Source of the DNA: Methanobrevibacter ruminantium
Lineage (GTDB): Archaea; Methanobacteriota; Methanobacteria; Methanobacteriales; Methanobacteriaceae
Assembly (NCBI RefSeq): GCF_016294135.1
Contig: NZ_JAEDCO010000006.1
Span: 1 to 64,000 of the forward strand
Direction: 5' to 3'
DNA length: 64,000 nucleotides
Shown here: piece by piece, positions 1-10,147 of the stretch
How positions within the stretch are numbered: position 1 is the stretch's first letter
Layout: each line of letters starts with the position of its first letter
Translations under genes and position numbers: made by a program
Notes under the pieces: generated by a model
Told to the model about the DNA's origin: nothing
Database searches by the model: none
What the model saw: the letters and a program-made list of their open reading frames with translations, nothing else

Positions 1-5
1 TTTTT

Positions 6-17
6 ACACATTTGTGT
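6..17. promoter_or_regulatory. Short inverted repeat upstream of the VapBC-like pair
   Basis: The arms ACACA and TGTGT are separated by two bases and followed by a TTCACAATTT segment. The element lies about 170 bases upstream of the antitoxin gene and resembles the CACAATTGTG palindrome in front of the ribbon-helix-helix regulator at 38966. It could be an operator of this or a neighbouring gene outside the window. The assignment is inference only. Confidence 0.25.
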
Positions 18-183
18 TTATTCACAATTTCGCACTTTAAAAATTTTTATAATGTCTAAAGTCTAATATTTCATTGTAAAATAAATTATTTTTGACTAGT
101 AAAATAAAATCATCATAGTAACTTTTATAAAGTATAGTAAATATAATATTACATAGCAATAATTAAAAAGTATGGTGATTTTT

Positions 184-411
184 ATGGTTATTGAAACTAA
201 AGTCTATAAAAAGAATCAAACTACAATTCCCGCAGTATATAGAAAAAAGTATGATGTTCAGCCGGATGATATAGTTGAATGGGAAGAGAATGATCGTGGA
301 GAAATTGTAGTTTCTTTCAGGAAAAAATTATCCTTTAGGGACATGATGGGATCAGGAACTGTAAAGACTAAAACAAATGCAGTTCAATTGGAAAAGGAGT
401 TATATGAATGA
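184..411 (+). CDS. AbrB/MazE-family antitoxin (VapB-like)
   Basis: This 75-residue protein looks like a SpoVT/AbrB swapped-hairpin DNA-binding protein: a TIPAVYRKKYDV segment near residue 14 followed by a DDIVEW strand and a basic VSFRKK strand. Such proteins bind and neutralise a partner PIN toxin and repress their own operon. An ATG also exists at 172, but the GGTGAT ribosome binding site at 174-179 sits at the right distance from the ATG at 184, so I chose 184. The stop codon overlaps the start of the PIN gene as ATGA, which indicates translational coupling and supports a toxin-antitoxin pair. The family call is firm; the antitoxin role comes from context. Confidence 0.8.
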   Translation: MVIETKVYKKNQTTIPAVYRKKYDVQPDDIVEWEENDRGEIVVSFRKKLSFRDMMGSGTVKTKTNAVQLEKELYE

Positions 412-848
412 GCAAATTATTATTGGATACTAATTTCATTGTGGCTGCCATTCTACCGAATGATGAGTTGCATGAGAGGGCAGTTAAATTGGAAATTAAA
501 GAGAATTTAACTGTTTCAAATGAATGTTATGTTTCCAATCAGATTGTATCAGAAGTAATGAACATATTAGGTCAAAAGGATAGTGTTGAAGTAGCTAAAA
601 ATACCTACAATATGATGAAAGATAATTTCATTTGGATCAATGAATATGAAATTCCAGATTTCAATGATTCAGTGCTTAGCACATATAAGCGTCTTAATCG
701 AAGAAGAGATAAGGATTTAAAGGCAAAGCATAAATTGGGATTCACTGACTGCTCAATTATAACTACTGCAAAATTGTTTTCGTTAGATTCCATAGTCAGT
801 TTTGATGAGAATTTTCTAAGAAATGATATGGTGGATATTATTTATTAG
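408..848 (+). CDS. PIN-domain ribonuclease toxin (VapC-like)
   Basis: The 146-residue protein has the PIN pattern: an N-terminal LLLDTNFIVA strand with D7, a conserved E49 in the helix VSEVMNIL, D114 in the GFTDCSII motif and D133 in SFDENF. These acidic residues coordinate the metal ions of the nuclease. It overlaps the upstream AbrB-type gene by four bases, the standard arrangement of VapBC operons. VapC toxins usually cleave tRNA or rRNA and are held inactive by the antitoxin; the target here cannot be read from sequence. Confidence 0.85.
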   Translation: MSKLLLDTNFIVAAILPNDELHERAVKLEIKENLTVSNECYVSNQIVSEVMNILGQKDSVEVAKNTYNMMKDNFIWINEYEIPDFNDSVLSTYKRLNRRRDKDLKAKHKLGFTDCSIITTAKLFSLDSIVSFDENFLRNDMVDIIY

Positions 849-1000
849 ATTATTTTTTATCAAATTTTACAATATTTATCCTAGTTAATGTTTTTATTTT
901 ATCATTTATGTTTATAATTTTCACTTATTTTTAAAATCTTAACTGAAAATTAAGCAAATCTTATTTTAATGTAATAATATAACTGTATTTTAGTAATAAC

Positions 1001-1009
1001 TTTATATAT
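1001..1009 (+). promoter_or_regulatory. TATA box for the DUF5654 gene
   Basis: TTTATATAT is a good archaeal TATA element. Transcription would begin about 25 bases downstream, just before the long stem-loop that fills the leader. This placement is an inference from consensus spacing. Confidence 0.5.
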
Positions 1010-1032
1010 GGATAAATTGCATAATATTAAAT

Positions 1033-1113
1033 AACTAAAAATTAGTCAATTCTATTTAACTGAAATTTTATGAGTGAATTTCCTTATTGAAGTTAAAATT
1101 GCTAATTTTAGTT
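1033..1113 (+). promoter_or_regulatory. Long stem-loop in the 5' leader of the DUF5654 gene
   Basis: AACTAAAAATTAG at 1033-1045 pairs with CTAATTTTAGTT at 102-113 of the same kilobase (one bulged A). The stem continues inward with CAATT (1047) to AATTG (1097), TTAACT (1056) to AGTTAA (1091) and GAAATT (1062) to AATTTC (1077), closing on a nine-base loop. About 29 base pairs in 81 bases is unusual even for AT-rich DNA. The element lies between the predicted transcription start and the ribosome binding site at 1133, so a regulatory leader is plausible. No known riboswitch class is recognised. Confidence 0.45.
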
Positions 1114-1143
1114 GTTTTTTTAAAAATATTATGGAGATATATT

Positions 1144-1389
1144 ATGGTAGCAAAAACTGTTATGAAAACTATTATTACCTTAGTAACCACTGCATTCGGT
1201 TTAGTTGCAGGTTTAGCATGGAACGATGCAATCCAAAAGTTAATTGAAACTTTAGTAGGTACTGGAGACGCACTTAGCGGATTATTCATTTATGCTATTA
1301 TTGTAACTATCTTAGCTGTTGTTGTAACCATCATTCTTGCTAGAATGGCCGCTAAAATGGGTATTGAAGTAGATGATGAAGTTAAATGA
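1144..1389 (+). CDS. Small membrane protein, DUF5654 family
   Basis: The 81-residue product has a hydrophobic N-terminal segment with the motif GLVAGLAWNDAI, an amphipathic stretch, and a second hydrophobic segment ending in ARMAAKMG. This matches DUF5654 membrane proteins of methanogens, whose function is unknown. An upstream in-frame ATG exists at 1087, but the GGAGAT ribosome binding site at 1133-1138 points to the ATG at 1144. Codon use is clean and the gene has its own promoter and terminator, so it is probably transcribed alone and well expressed. Confidence 0.75.
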   Translation: MVAKTVMKTIITLVTTAFGLVAGLAWNDAIQKLIETLVGTGDALSGLFIYAIIVTILAVVVTIILARMAAKMGIEVDDEVK

Positions 1390-1431
1390 GAATAAGTAGT
1401 TTTTATTATTCTCTTTTTTTTTACTTTTTTG
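1388..1431 (+). terminator. Hairpin with T-tract after the DUF5654 gene
   Basis: GAGAATAA at 1388-1395 pairs with TTATTCTC at 1406-1413 and is followed at once by nine T residues. The stem starts within the stop codon. Confidence 0.6.
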
Positions 1432-1531
1432 ATATTATTTTATATTTTTTTAATGTTTTTGAAAATCTTTTTTTATAATTATTTTTTATAATTTAGTATT
1501 TTGTTGAATTGTTTGTTTAAGGGGGTTGAAA

Positions 1532-2323
1532 ATGGCAAAATATTGTGGAAACTGTGGCAGGGAACTTTCTGATAATGCAAAGTTTTGTCCTAATTGCGGT
1601 TGGGAATACATTCCAAGATACAAGGCCGATCACTATTCAAACTCACAAGCAAAAGAAGAGTTTGATGGTCCATTTGATGATTTTGATAACAGAAGCTCTA
1701 CAAATCCTTTTGAAAGCTCTTCCAAAAAGAGTTCTGGAAATGATAAGGGAAACATTGGAAATGAAGAGAAATTTCCTTTTAAAAAGGTATGCATAGCTCT
1801 TTTCATTCTATTGATGCTCTTTTCAATAATAACATTTTTTGCCTATGACAGCAATAATTCAAGCGATTATGACACTTCAGTTCTAGAGGACAGTGCAGAC
1901 AATATCTCTCTTGATAAATACAGCTACAATATGAATCCTCACGAAAATTGGGGCAATGAGCCTTATAACCTGTCAATAGATAGGAATGCTTATCTAAGCG
2001 GAGAAGGTGAAGCTCAGCTGATTGACTCAAACCATTCATACAACATTGAATCAGATGGATTCAACATCACAGAATATGAAACCTATTACGTGAATGTGGA
2101 TGATAATGACTGGTATGTATTGGACATTTTCAAATGCGAATTCGAAACTCCTTCCCAAAGGCAAGTCTATTCAACAGATATGGATAATGGAGATCCAATT
2201 CTCATTTATGCTGGAAAAGGAGAATATTCTGGCTATGGAATCATAATTCCAAGTTCAAGTGATAATTCCACTTATAAGAATCTTGACTTCTTGGAGTCTA
2301 TTTTCTATTATGAGAATGAATAA
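1532..2323 (+). CDS. Zinc-ribbon protein with one membrane segment and an extracytoplasmic domain
   Basis: The N-terminus is a zinc ribbon with C5, C8, C19 and C22 in two CxxC knuckles. A low-complexity Ser/Asn/Asp linker follows, then one transmembrane helix at about residues 86-105, then roughly 155 residues rich in Asp, Asn, Ser and Tyr that should lie outside the cell. The architecture matches the many archaeal zinc-ribbon membrane proteins of unknown role. A TTG at 1526 is possible, but the GGGGGT sequence at 1521-1526 fits better as the ribosome binding site of the ATG at 1532. A second protein with the same plan is encoded at 42441. The outer domain is not recognised. Confidence 0.7.
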   Translation: MAKYCGNCGRELSDNAKFCPNCGWEYIPRYKADHYSNSQAKEEFDGPFDDFDNRSSTNPFESSSKKSSGNDKGNIGNEEKFPFKKVCIALFILLMLFSIITFFAYDSNNSSDYDTSVLEDSADNISLDKYSYNMNPHENWGNEPYNLSIDRNAYLSGEGEAQLIDSNHSYNIESDGFNITEYETYYVNVDDNDWYVLDIFKCEFETPSQRQVYSTDMDNGDPILIYAGKGEYSGYGIIIPSSSDNSTYKNLDFLESIFYYENE

Positions 2324-2696
2324 TCCTAATTTTTTTACTAAATTAGTTTATTATTTATAATTTTTTTAACTATTTTTAATTTTAATTTTAATTTCAATTA
2401 ATATTGATTTAATTTAATTAATTCTAATTTAAATACAACATATCATTTATTTGATAAATTACTCTTTAATTATAATCTTATTTTAATATTAAAATAATAT
2501 TTTACTTTTAAATCAATTTTAAACCTATAAAAACTGTTTAATTTATAAATGATGACTAACTATCTATTTTTGAAGAGAAATATTTTCTAAAAATTCTTTT
2601 TCAATATTTTTTTAATTTCAGTCATTTTTAAGATTTTTATTGTTGGGAATTCTTTAGGGTTATTTTTCTTCTAAATTTTATGAGGTGTTATGTACA
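2324..2696. other. Intergenic region, AT-rich
   Basis: This stretch is over 80% A+T with no convincing ORF. A TATA-like TTTATAAAT at 2542-2550 could drive the adhesin gene and would leave a leader of about 125 bases. I see no strong hairpin. Confidence 0.4.
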
Positions 2697-5600
2697 TTGA
2701 AATTAAAAATTATATGTTTAATTTGTATGATTCTCTGTGTATTTTTAACATTTTCAACTGTTAGTGCAACTGATTTGGAGGATTTAAGCTTTAATTCAGT
2801 TGCAATCGATTCACAGTCTGAATCTTCCTTTACAAATTTAAATGAAGATATAAGTGATAATATTGTAAATAGCAATGAGGATGAGGATTGTGTAGGATCT
2901 ATGAATGAATTATCCAACTTGGATGGGGATTACAGTCCCAATTTAAGTTCTATTAATTCAGATGAGAGTTCTCTAAAATCTAGTATCAGCCCTAGTGGAA
3001 ATACATTCAGCAGCATTCAAAGTTCAATCAACAGTGCAAAATCCGGTGATACAATCAATCTAAACGGAAAGACATTTACCGGAAATGGGACAGTCATTAT
3101 AGTTAACAAATCCGTAACTATAAGTGGTGGTTCTGGAGATGTTAGAGCAACTTTAGATGCAAAAAAGCTATCTGGAATTTTTAGGGTCACCGTTCCTAAT
3201 GTAAAATTAGTAAACTGCAATTTCATTAATGCAAATGACAAGGCAGTCTACTATCTGGAAGGCAATGGACAAATAAGCAACTGCAATTTCAATCATAATA
3301 ATGCAAGCACATTCTGTGCGCATATTTATGTTTATCCAAACACTACAAATTTCCTCTTGGAAAACTCTAATTTCTATAACGGATTTTCATGGAAATATTC
3401 GAATGTGGCTATAGCTGCAAACAATGTTACAGTTAGAAATTGCACATTCATTAACAATACCGTTAGGAACAATGAGAGCATTCAGGCTTGCGGTGGAGGA
3501 TTGCAAGTAGGGGTTTCAGAAACAATGATCAATAAGGGGACTGTTGAAAATTGTCTATTCATCAACAATTCAGCCATTTCTGACAATGAAACCACTCATG
3601 CAGGTGCATTTTGCTTCCGTCCTGGAATAAAGGTTTCAAATTCCACTTTCATCAATAATTATTGCAATAGAGTGGGAGGAGCCACCACATTGCATTCAGA
3701 TGGTGACATAATCGATTGTATTTTCATAAATAATAGTGCTGGAATTTATGGAGGTGCTATAAGTACTGGTTTTGAGGTAAACAACATTAGCGTAAATATC
3801 AATTCATGCATTTTTGAAAACAACACTGCTCCTATGGGCGGTGCGATTCAAGTAAAAGGAAACAATGTAAGGGTTATTAACTCTACATTCAATGAGAATA
3901 AGGCTACTGGCACTGATGGTGGCGCATTGTTCATAATGGGAAATGAGGCAATAATAGTCAATTCCACATTCAATGAGAATTTCGCTAAAAACATTGGTGC
4001 TGGAATATTGATTAATGGAACAGACGTTTCAGTGTTGAATTCAAGCTTTGATGCAAACCGGGCAAGCTATGGAGCTGCCGTTTATGTGGTTGGATCAAAT
4101 TCGAATATTTTCAGTTCTAATTTCACAAATCATAAACTGGTGAATGGTTCTGTATACATTAAAGGGCCTAACACATATGTTTATGACAGCAATTTCAAAA
4201 ACAATTCATGTGAAAATGGAGCTGCAATTTACATTAAAGGCTCTAACAGCAATCTGATATTGAATAATCTAAGCTTCAACAATGTAAGCAAGAAGGGAGG
4301 GGCAATCTATATTGAAGGTTCAAATGCCAACATAATTGCTTCTGATTTTTCAAATAACTCTGCAATTCCGAATAAGTCTGATATCATCAGCGGATTAGGT
4401 GGAGCCATCTACATTAAAGGAGATAACAATACTGTTGATTCATCTAATTTCATATTCAATACCGCTCGTAACGGTTCAGCCATTTATACAGATGGGTCAA
4501 AAATGACATTATCCAATACCAATTTTGATAAGAATCAAGCTTGGTCATATATTTTGGATTCATATGTAAACCCTGCTATCAGCTATTTCAATGAAAGCGA
4601 CATTTTAATTAACTTGACTTTAATTGGAGGCAATAATATTGCAAATGCAATCTATAATACTGCATCAATAGATGAAATCTACTTCTATAATGTGAGTTAC
4701 ATATCTTCAAAAGGTCAAAAGATAACAGGAAATGATGAGATACATCCAGTTGATGGGGCGCAAAACAGCTTGAACGGCAGTCTCTTGTATCAGGATGATA
4801 GAGAGGATAACCAATTGGTTAATATAATCATTTATAAAGAGATTTCTGATAGTGAACAAGCAGGATTATCTTCTATTGATGAAGTTTCTGATATTATTTC
4901 AGGCAATGAGATTATCTTGAATGAAACATTTACAACTGGCATTCTTGGAGATATAAAATTCAATATTAGTGATTATATTGACAATCCATTAAGTCCTGGA
5001 AAATATCATCTCTATGCTGAACATTTTGAAGATGATTATTACAAGGAAATAGATGAAACAAATGAATTTGAGGTCATTCCTATTGTTGATGTAGCTATTG
5101 ACATTGTATCAAGCAGAGTGAATGTTGATTTCAACAAGACAGTTAAATTCACTATTAAAGTCAAGAACAATGGTCCGAACAATGCAACTGGAGTGAATGT
5201 AAGTGCAATCATTCCAGAAAGGTTGGTTTACTTTTCTTCTGTTTCTTCAATAGGCACATATAATCCTGATGATGGCATTTGGGATATTGGAAACTTGGGT
5301 GTTGGTGAAAATCAAACTTTGGCCATCAATGTTCAAACCAATAAAACAGGACTTATTGACTATCCTGTAAATGTATCATCCATTGAAGAGGATTCCAATC
5401 TTACAAATAATTTGGACAATAAGACCATTAGGGTTCTTATGGCAGACTTGGCGATTACAGTCAATGCATCTGAAGAGATTGTAAATCCTGGTGATGTTGT
5501 CAATTGGACAATAACCGTTGTAAACAATGGGCCAAACAATGCAAGCAAAGTTGTTGTCTTATTGGATTACCCAGATGAGGAATTGATATATTTAAACAGT

Positions 5601-7232
5601 TCTAATGACACTTTCAATCAGACTGAGAATAAATTGGAGATTCCAAACTTATTGGTTGGAGATGAAATCAGTTTTGTTATTTCAACCAAAGTGAATTCTT
5701 CTGATAAACCATTGGTTCTCAATGCAAATGTAAGTGCAGATACATATGAGCCTATTGAATCCAATAATCATGATTCAGATAGCGTTGATGCTTTGCCTAT
5801 ATGTGATTTGATAACTAAAGTGAGTGTATCTGAAAGTCCTGTAAATAAGGATGATGTTGTGGAGTGGATTGTTGTAGTTTCCAATGATGGCCCTGATGAT
5901 GCAGTTAATGTCACCCTTTCGTTGTCTGATTTGGAATCATTGGATTTGATTGTTTTGAATGCTTCTGATGATTCATTTGATTTGAGAGATTATGAATGGA
6001 TAATTGGTGATTTAGAGAGTGGTGAAAATGTTTCATTGATTATCACAACAAGAGTCAATAAATCTGATGAGGCCATAACAGTAACTGCTGATGTTGAAAC
6101 AAGCACATTAGAGTCTGATTATGAAAACAATATTGATAATGACTCATTGATAATCAATCCTGTATGTGACTTGATAATCAATATCGATGCATCTAATGAT
6201 ACAGTTAACTATGGAGATGTTGTGGAGTGGATTGTTGTAGTTTCCAATGATGGTCCTAATGATGCTTCCAATGTTTCAGTCTCATTGTCTGATTTGGAAT
6301 CATTAGGATTGATTGTACTAAATTCTTCTAATGATTCTTTTGATTTGGAAAATTATGAATGGATTATTGGTGATTTGGAGAGTGGAGATGAGATTTCATT
6401 AAACATCATCACAAAAGCTAACAAATCCAATGAGAACATCATCGTTCTCGCTGATGTGGAAACAAGCACTTATGAACCAAATAAGGAAAACAATCATGAC
6501 AACGATACTTTGGAAATACTTCCAATTTGTGATATATCTGTTACCAAAATAGCAGATAAGAATCCTGTTTACGTTGATGAGGTTGTAAATTGGATAATAA
6601 ATGTCACCAATAATGGCCCGGATAAGGCAAGTGAAGTGATTGTAAACGGCAGTTTTCCTGAAAGTTTGGAGTTTGTCATATATGAATTGACTAAAGGCGA
6701 TTTGGAAACCGTTACAGATGATGGTAATATCGTTGAATTAATTTGGGAAGTCGGTGACTTGGAGAGCAGTGAGTCTGCTTTATTGGTCATATCATCTAAA
6801 GCATTGGAGGAAGGAACAGTTGTAAATAGCGTTAGTGCAAACTCTTTCACTCTAGATAGGAACCAATCCAATAACTTTGATTCAGCAAGTGTTGATGTTA
6901 TTTTGAATGAAAGTGATGATGATAATCCTGATGGTCCTGAAAATCCAGATAATCCTGATGATGTAAAACCGGAAGGCACTGATGATCCTGAAAGCGATCC
7001 AAAAGAGGGTGAGGATTATGATGAGTTCTCATGGGATGACTATTTCCCAGATGATCTTTTTGGAAATGATGATAAAGGTTTAGATAAGAATTTAGATTCA
7101 AAATCAAATGGAAATCATGTCAAAAATTCTAAAAAGCCTATAGATATTCATAAGAAAAAGACAGGGCATCCATTAGCTTTAGCTATTTTATCTATATTTG
7201 CATTGTTTTCATTAGCTATTAGAAAAAATTAA
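2697..7232 (+). CDS. Large adhesin-like surface protein: beta-helix, five DUF11 repeats, C-terminal anchor
   Basis: The 1,511-residue product starts with a signal peptide ending near VSA at residue 24. Residues about 98-675 are parallel beta-helix repeats, with many NCTFINN and GGAIYIKG-type coils as in pectate-lyase-like folds. Residues about 796-1400 hold five DUF11 units of about 120 residues, each with a conserved NNGP or NDGP turn. An acidic Pro/Asp-rich linker and a terminal hydrophobic helix ending in RKN follow, which suggests membrane anchoring. The GAGGTG site at 2682-2687 fits a TTG start at 2697 better than the GTG inside it at 2685. These proteins are abundant in gut and rumen Methanobrevibacter and are thought to mediate cell contact; the ligand is unknown. 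Confidence 0.85.
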   Translation: MKLKIICLICMILCVFLTFSTVSATDLEDLSFNSVAIDSQSESSFTNLNEDISDNIVNSNEDEDCVGSMNELSNLDGDYSPNLSSINSDESSLKSSISPSGNTFSSIQSSINSAKSGDTINLNGKTFTGNGTVIIVNKSVTISGGSGDVRATLDAKKLSGIFRVTVPNVKLVNCNFINANDKAVYYLEGNGQISNCNFNHNNASTFCAHIYVYPNTTNFLLENSNFYNGFSWKYSNVAIAANNVTVRNCTFINNTVRNNESIQACGGGLQVGVSETMINKGTVENCLFINNSAISDNETTHAGAFCFRPGIKVSNSTFINNYCNRVGGATTLHSDGDIIDCIFINNSAGIYGGAISTGFEVNNISVNINSCIFENNTAPMGGAIQVKGNNVRVINSTFNENKATGTDGGALFIMGNEAIIVNSTFNENFAKNIGAGILINGTDVSVLNSSFDANRASYGAAVYVVGSNSNIFSSNFTNHKLVNGSVYIKGPNTYVYDSNFKNNSCENGAAIYIKGSNSNLILNNLSFNNVSKKGGAIYIEGSNANIIASDFSNNSAIPNKSDIISGLGGAIYIKGDNNTVDSSNFIFNTARNGSAIYTDGSKMTLSNTNFDKNQAWSYILDSYVNPAISYFNESDILINLTLIGGNNIANAIYNTASIDEIYFYNVSYISSKGQKITGNDEIHPVDGAQNSLNGSLLYQDDREDNQLVNIIIYKEISDSEQAGLSSIDEVSDIISGNEIILNETFTTGILGDIKFNISDYIDNPLSPGKYHLYAEHFEDDYYKEIDETNEFEVIPIVDVAIDIVSSRVNVDFNKTVKFTIKVKNNGPNNATGVNVSAIIPERLVYFSSVSSIGTYNPDDGIWDIGNLGVGENQTLAINVQTNKTGLIDYPVNVSSIEEDSNLTNNLDNKTIRVLMADLAITVNASEEIVNPGDVVNWTITVVNNGPNNASKVVVLLDYPDEELIYLNSSNDTFNQTENKLEIPNLLVGDEISFVISTKVNSSDKPLVLNANVSADTYEPIESNNHDSDSVDALPICDLITKVSVSESPVNKDDVVEWIVVVSNDGPDDAVNVTLSLSDLESLDLIVLNASDDSFDLRDYEWIIGDLESGENVSLIITTRVNKSDEAITVTADVETSTLESDYENNIDNDSLIINPVCDLIINIDASNDTVNYGDVVEWIVVVSNDGPNDASNVSVSLSDLESLGLIVLNSSNDSFDLENYEWIIGDLESGDEISLNIITKANKSNENIIVLADVETSTYEPNKENNHDNDTLEILPICDISVTKIADKNPVYVDEVVNWIINVTNNGPDKASEVIVNGSFPESLEFVIYELTKGDLETVTDDGNIVELIWEVGDLESSESALLVISSKALEEGTVVNSVSANSFTLDRNQSNNFDSASVDVILNESDDDNPDGPENPDNPDDVKPEGTDDPESDPKEGEDYDEFSWDDYFPDDLFGNDDKGLDKNLDSKSNGNHVKNSKKPIDIHKKKTGHPLALAILSIFALFSLAIRKN
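5853..6253 (+). repeat. Near-identical DNA in DUF11 repeats 3 and 4
   Basis: A 38-base block at 5853-5890 recurs exactly at 6216-6253, an offset of 363 bases or 121 codons, which is one DUF11 unit. It encodes the strand with VVEWIVVVSNDG. The flanking sequence is clearly diverged, so this block was recently duplicated or homogenised. Confidence 0.7.
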
Positions 7233-7243
7233 ATTTTATTTTT

Positions 7244-7274
7244 GGAGTTATTTTTAACTCCTTTCTCTTTTTTT
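7244..7274 (+). terminator. Terminator after the adhesin gene
   Basis: GGAGTTA and TAACTCC form a seven-base-pair stem with a TTTT loop (7244-7261), followed by a T-rich tract. Confidence 0.65.
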
Positions 7275-7457
7275 AGTGATTTTTTCACATATTCCTTACA
7301 ATGGTCATTTCCATTTTTTATCTAAAGTATTTAAAGGAATATAAAAATAAAAAGTATTTATATTATTATTTATAAATATATAAATAATCTAAAATATTTA
7401 TATGATATTATTTTTTATAAAATTAATAATAATTTCATTATAAAAATTTTAAATAAA

Positions 7458-7495
7458 AATTAGTTAATTTTAAATAATTAAAAGGTTAACTAATT
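7458..7495 (+). promoter_or_regulatory. Stem-loop in the mfnB leader
   Basis: AATTAGTTAA at 7458-7467 pairs perfectly with TTAACTAATT at 7486-7495. Inside, TTTTAA pairs with TTAAAA around an ATAA loop, with a GG bulge on the 3' side. It precedes the ribosome binding site by about 55 bases. A regulatory role is unproven. Confidence 0.35.
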
Positions 7496-7560
7496 GTAAT
7501 AATTAAATATTAATTAAATTAAGATAACTAATGAAAATTATATAGTTTGGAGGAATATAT

Positions 7561-8280
<720 letters not shown>

Positions 8281-8309
8281 TTTCAAATATTTTTTAAATA
8301 TATGCTTAT

Positions 8310-8347
8310 AATTATCTTAATTTTCTTAAATTAGGATAATTTTTTTT
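8310..8347 (+). terminator. Strong terminator after mfnB
   Basis: A 14-base-pair stem (8310-8323 with 8328-8341, one G:U pair) closed by a TCTT loop is followed by a run of T residues. Confidence 0.7.
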
Positions 8348-8409
8348 AAATCATTTTCATTAATTTTTAATTACACTTTTATTTTTTACAATTTTTAGGA
8401 GGAAAAAAA

Positions 8410-9903
8410 TTGCAATTTTCAGATAAGATATATAATGCAAAACCTGGTTACACTTATGATGATTTTTTATTAGTTCCTAACGCTTCCTGGATTGAAGCAA
8501 AGGATGTAGAAACTAAAGTAAACTTAACTAAAGACATCCAATTAAATATCCCTATTATGAGTGCTGCAATGGACACAGTTACTGAAGCAAATTTAGCTAT
8601 TGCACTTGCTCAAGAAGGAGGAGTCGGTGTTATTCACCGTAACATCACTCAAGAGGCACAAGTGGAAGAGGTTAAAAAAGTAAAAAGCGCTGAAGACATT
8701 ACCGTACGTGATGTAGTGACAATCAGTCCTGAATCTTCCATTGAAACTGTCCAAGACATTATGGAAAACGAATCAGTTAGCGGTCTTCCTGTTATTGAAA
8801 ACGAGAAGATTGTTGGAATCATCTCTAAAAGAGATGTAAGGCCTTTCCTAAAATCTGATTCCAAAAAATTAGTCAAGGACATAATGACCTCTGAAGTTGT
8901 TACAATCAAAGAGAACACCCCTTCTGAAGAGGCATTGGATATCGCTTATGAAAACAAGGTTGAAAGATTGCCTGTTGTTAGTGAAGATGGTGATTTGGTA
9001 GGTATTCTTACCATTAAGGATATCTTAAATCAAGATCAACACCCTAATGCTGCACTTGATAAGAATGGTAAATACTTAGTTGCAGCAGCTTGTGGTCCTT
9101 TCGATTTGGACAGAGCTATGGCATTGGATGAAGCTGGAGCAGACATCATTTCAATCGACTGTGCTCATGCTCATAACATGAATGTAGTTAAATTTGCAGA
9201 AACCATCAAGGACAATATCGATGCAGACTTATGTATGGGTAACATTGCAACCCGTGAAGCTGCAGAAGACTTGATTGCTCATGGTGCAGACGGTCTTAAG
9301 GTAGGTATTGGTCCTGGTTCCATTTGTACTACCCGTATTGTCGCAGGTATCGGTGTACCACAGGTTACAGCTATTGCAGAAGTGGCAGATATTGCTAGCG
9401 AAGCTGGAGTTCCTGTCATTGCTGACGGAGGACTCAGATACTCCGGTGACATTGCAAAAGCTATTGGTGCCGGTGCAGATGTTGTAATGCTTGGTAACTT
9501 GCTTGCAGGAACCTTGGAAGCTCCTGGTGACATAGTTACCATGAATGGTAGAAAATACAAAACCTACCGTGGAATGGGTTCCATTGGAGCTATGACTGGT
9601 GGATCCGGTGGTGGAGCAGACAGATACTTCCAAGAAGTGGATAAAGGCACCCACATGAAACATTCAAAATTAGTGGCTGAAGGTGTAGAAGGTGTAGTTC
9701 CATATAAGGGAACTGTGGCTGAAGTTGTATTCCAATTGGTTGGAGGATTAAAGTCTTCCATGGGTTACTGTGGTGCTCGTGACATCCAAAACATGAAGGA
9801 AGTTGCTCGTTTCGTTAGAATCACTGCAAGTGGTATCAAGGAATCACATCCTCATGAATTGATGATCACTAACGAAAGTCCAAATTATCCAAATTTTGAA
9901 TAA
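8410..9903 (+). CDS. guaB: Inosine-5'-monophosphate dehydrogenase
   Basis: GuaB oxidises IMP to XMP with NAD+, the committed step of GMP synthesis. The 497-residue protein has the full layout: a TIM barrel interrupted by two CBS domains at about residues 95-210, the catalytic loop GPGSICTTR with C306, the phosphate-binding GGLRYSGD segment and the mobile flap around YRGMGS. The start is a TTG seven bases after GGAGG. It stands alone between two hairpin terminators, so it is not obviously in an operon with mfnB. Confidence 0.97.
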   Translation: MQFSDKIYNAKPGYTYDDFLLVPNASWIEAKDVETKVNLTKDIQLNIPIMSAAMDTVTEANLAIALAQEGGVGVIHRNITQEAQVEEVKKVKSAEDITVRDVVTISPESSIETVQDIMENESVSGLPVIENEKIVGIISKRDVRPFLKSDSKKLVKDIMTSEVVTIKENTPSEEALDIAYENKVERLPVVSEDGDLVGILTIKDILNQDQHPNAALDKNGKYLVAAACGPFDLDRAMALDEAGADIISIDCAHAHNMNVVKFAETIKDNIDADLCMGNIATREAAEDLIAHGADGLKVGIGPGSICTTRIVAGIGVPQVTAIAEVADIASEAGVPVIADGGLRYSGDIAKAIGAGADVVMLGNLLAGTLEAPGDIVTMNGRKYKTYRGMGSIGAMTGGSGGGADRYFQEVDKGTHMKHSKLVAEGVEGVVPYKGTVAEVVFQLVGGLKSSMGYCGARDIQNMKEVARFVRITASGIKESHPHELMITNESPNYPNFE

Positions 9904-9925
9904 TTGGGACTATTAATTTGAATTT

Positions 9926-9950
9926 AGAATAATCTATCATTATTCTTTTT
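9926..9950 (+). terminator. Terminator after guaB
   Basis: AGAATAAT and ATTATTCT pair around a five-base loop (9926-9946), then TTTTT follows. Confidence 0.6.
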
Positions 9951-10147
9951 CAATTATTTTTTAAAGATCATTTTTATTTTGATTTGTTGTTTTTTAAATC
10001 AAATAATTATTTTTTACAATTCTAAATAGAATTGCTTTTTAAAGTCTTTAAATAGTAGATAAAATATTTTAAAAAAATTATTTATTCTATTTTTAACAGG
10101 TTTTATAAAATATTTTAAAAAATTTACTATAAAGGAGAGATTATATT

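Larger units (their letters stand above)
7233..7560. other. Intergenic region between the adhesin gene and mfnB
   Basis: It contains the adhesin terminator, several TATA-like stretches between 7340 and 7420, and the stem-loop at 7458-7495. No ORF is convincing. Confidence 0.4.

Noticed and set aside
2685..6900. CRISPR-like array from the repeated DNA in the adhesin gene
   Set aside because: The repeats are translated protein units of about 120 codons without unique spacers.
6569..7107. Minus-strand ORFs inside the adhesin gene rich in Ser, Gly, His and Pro
   Set aside because: They are reverse-strand reads of the Asp/Pro/Glu-rich repeat and linker region.
9229..9761. Long minus-strand ORFs within guaB
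   Set aside because: They are antisense shadows of guaB; their composition follows its codons and they lack ribosome binding sites.
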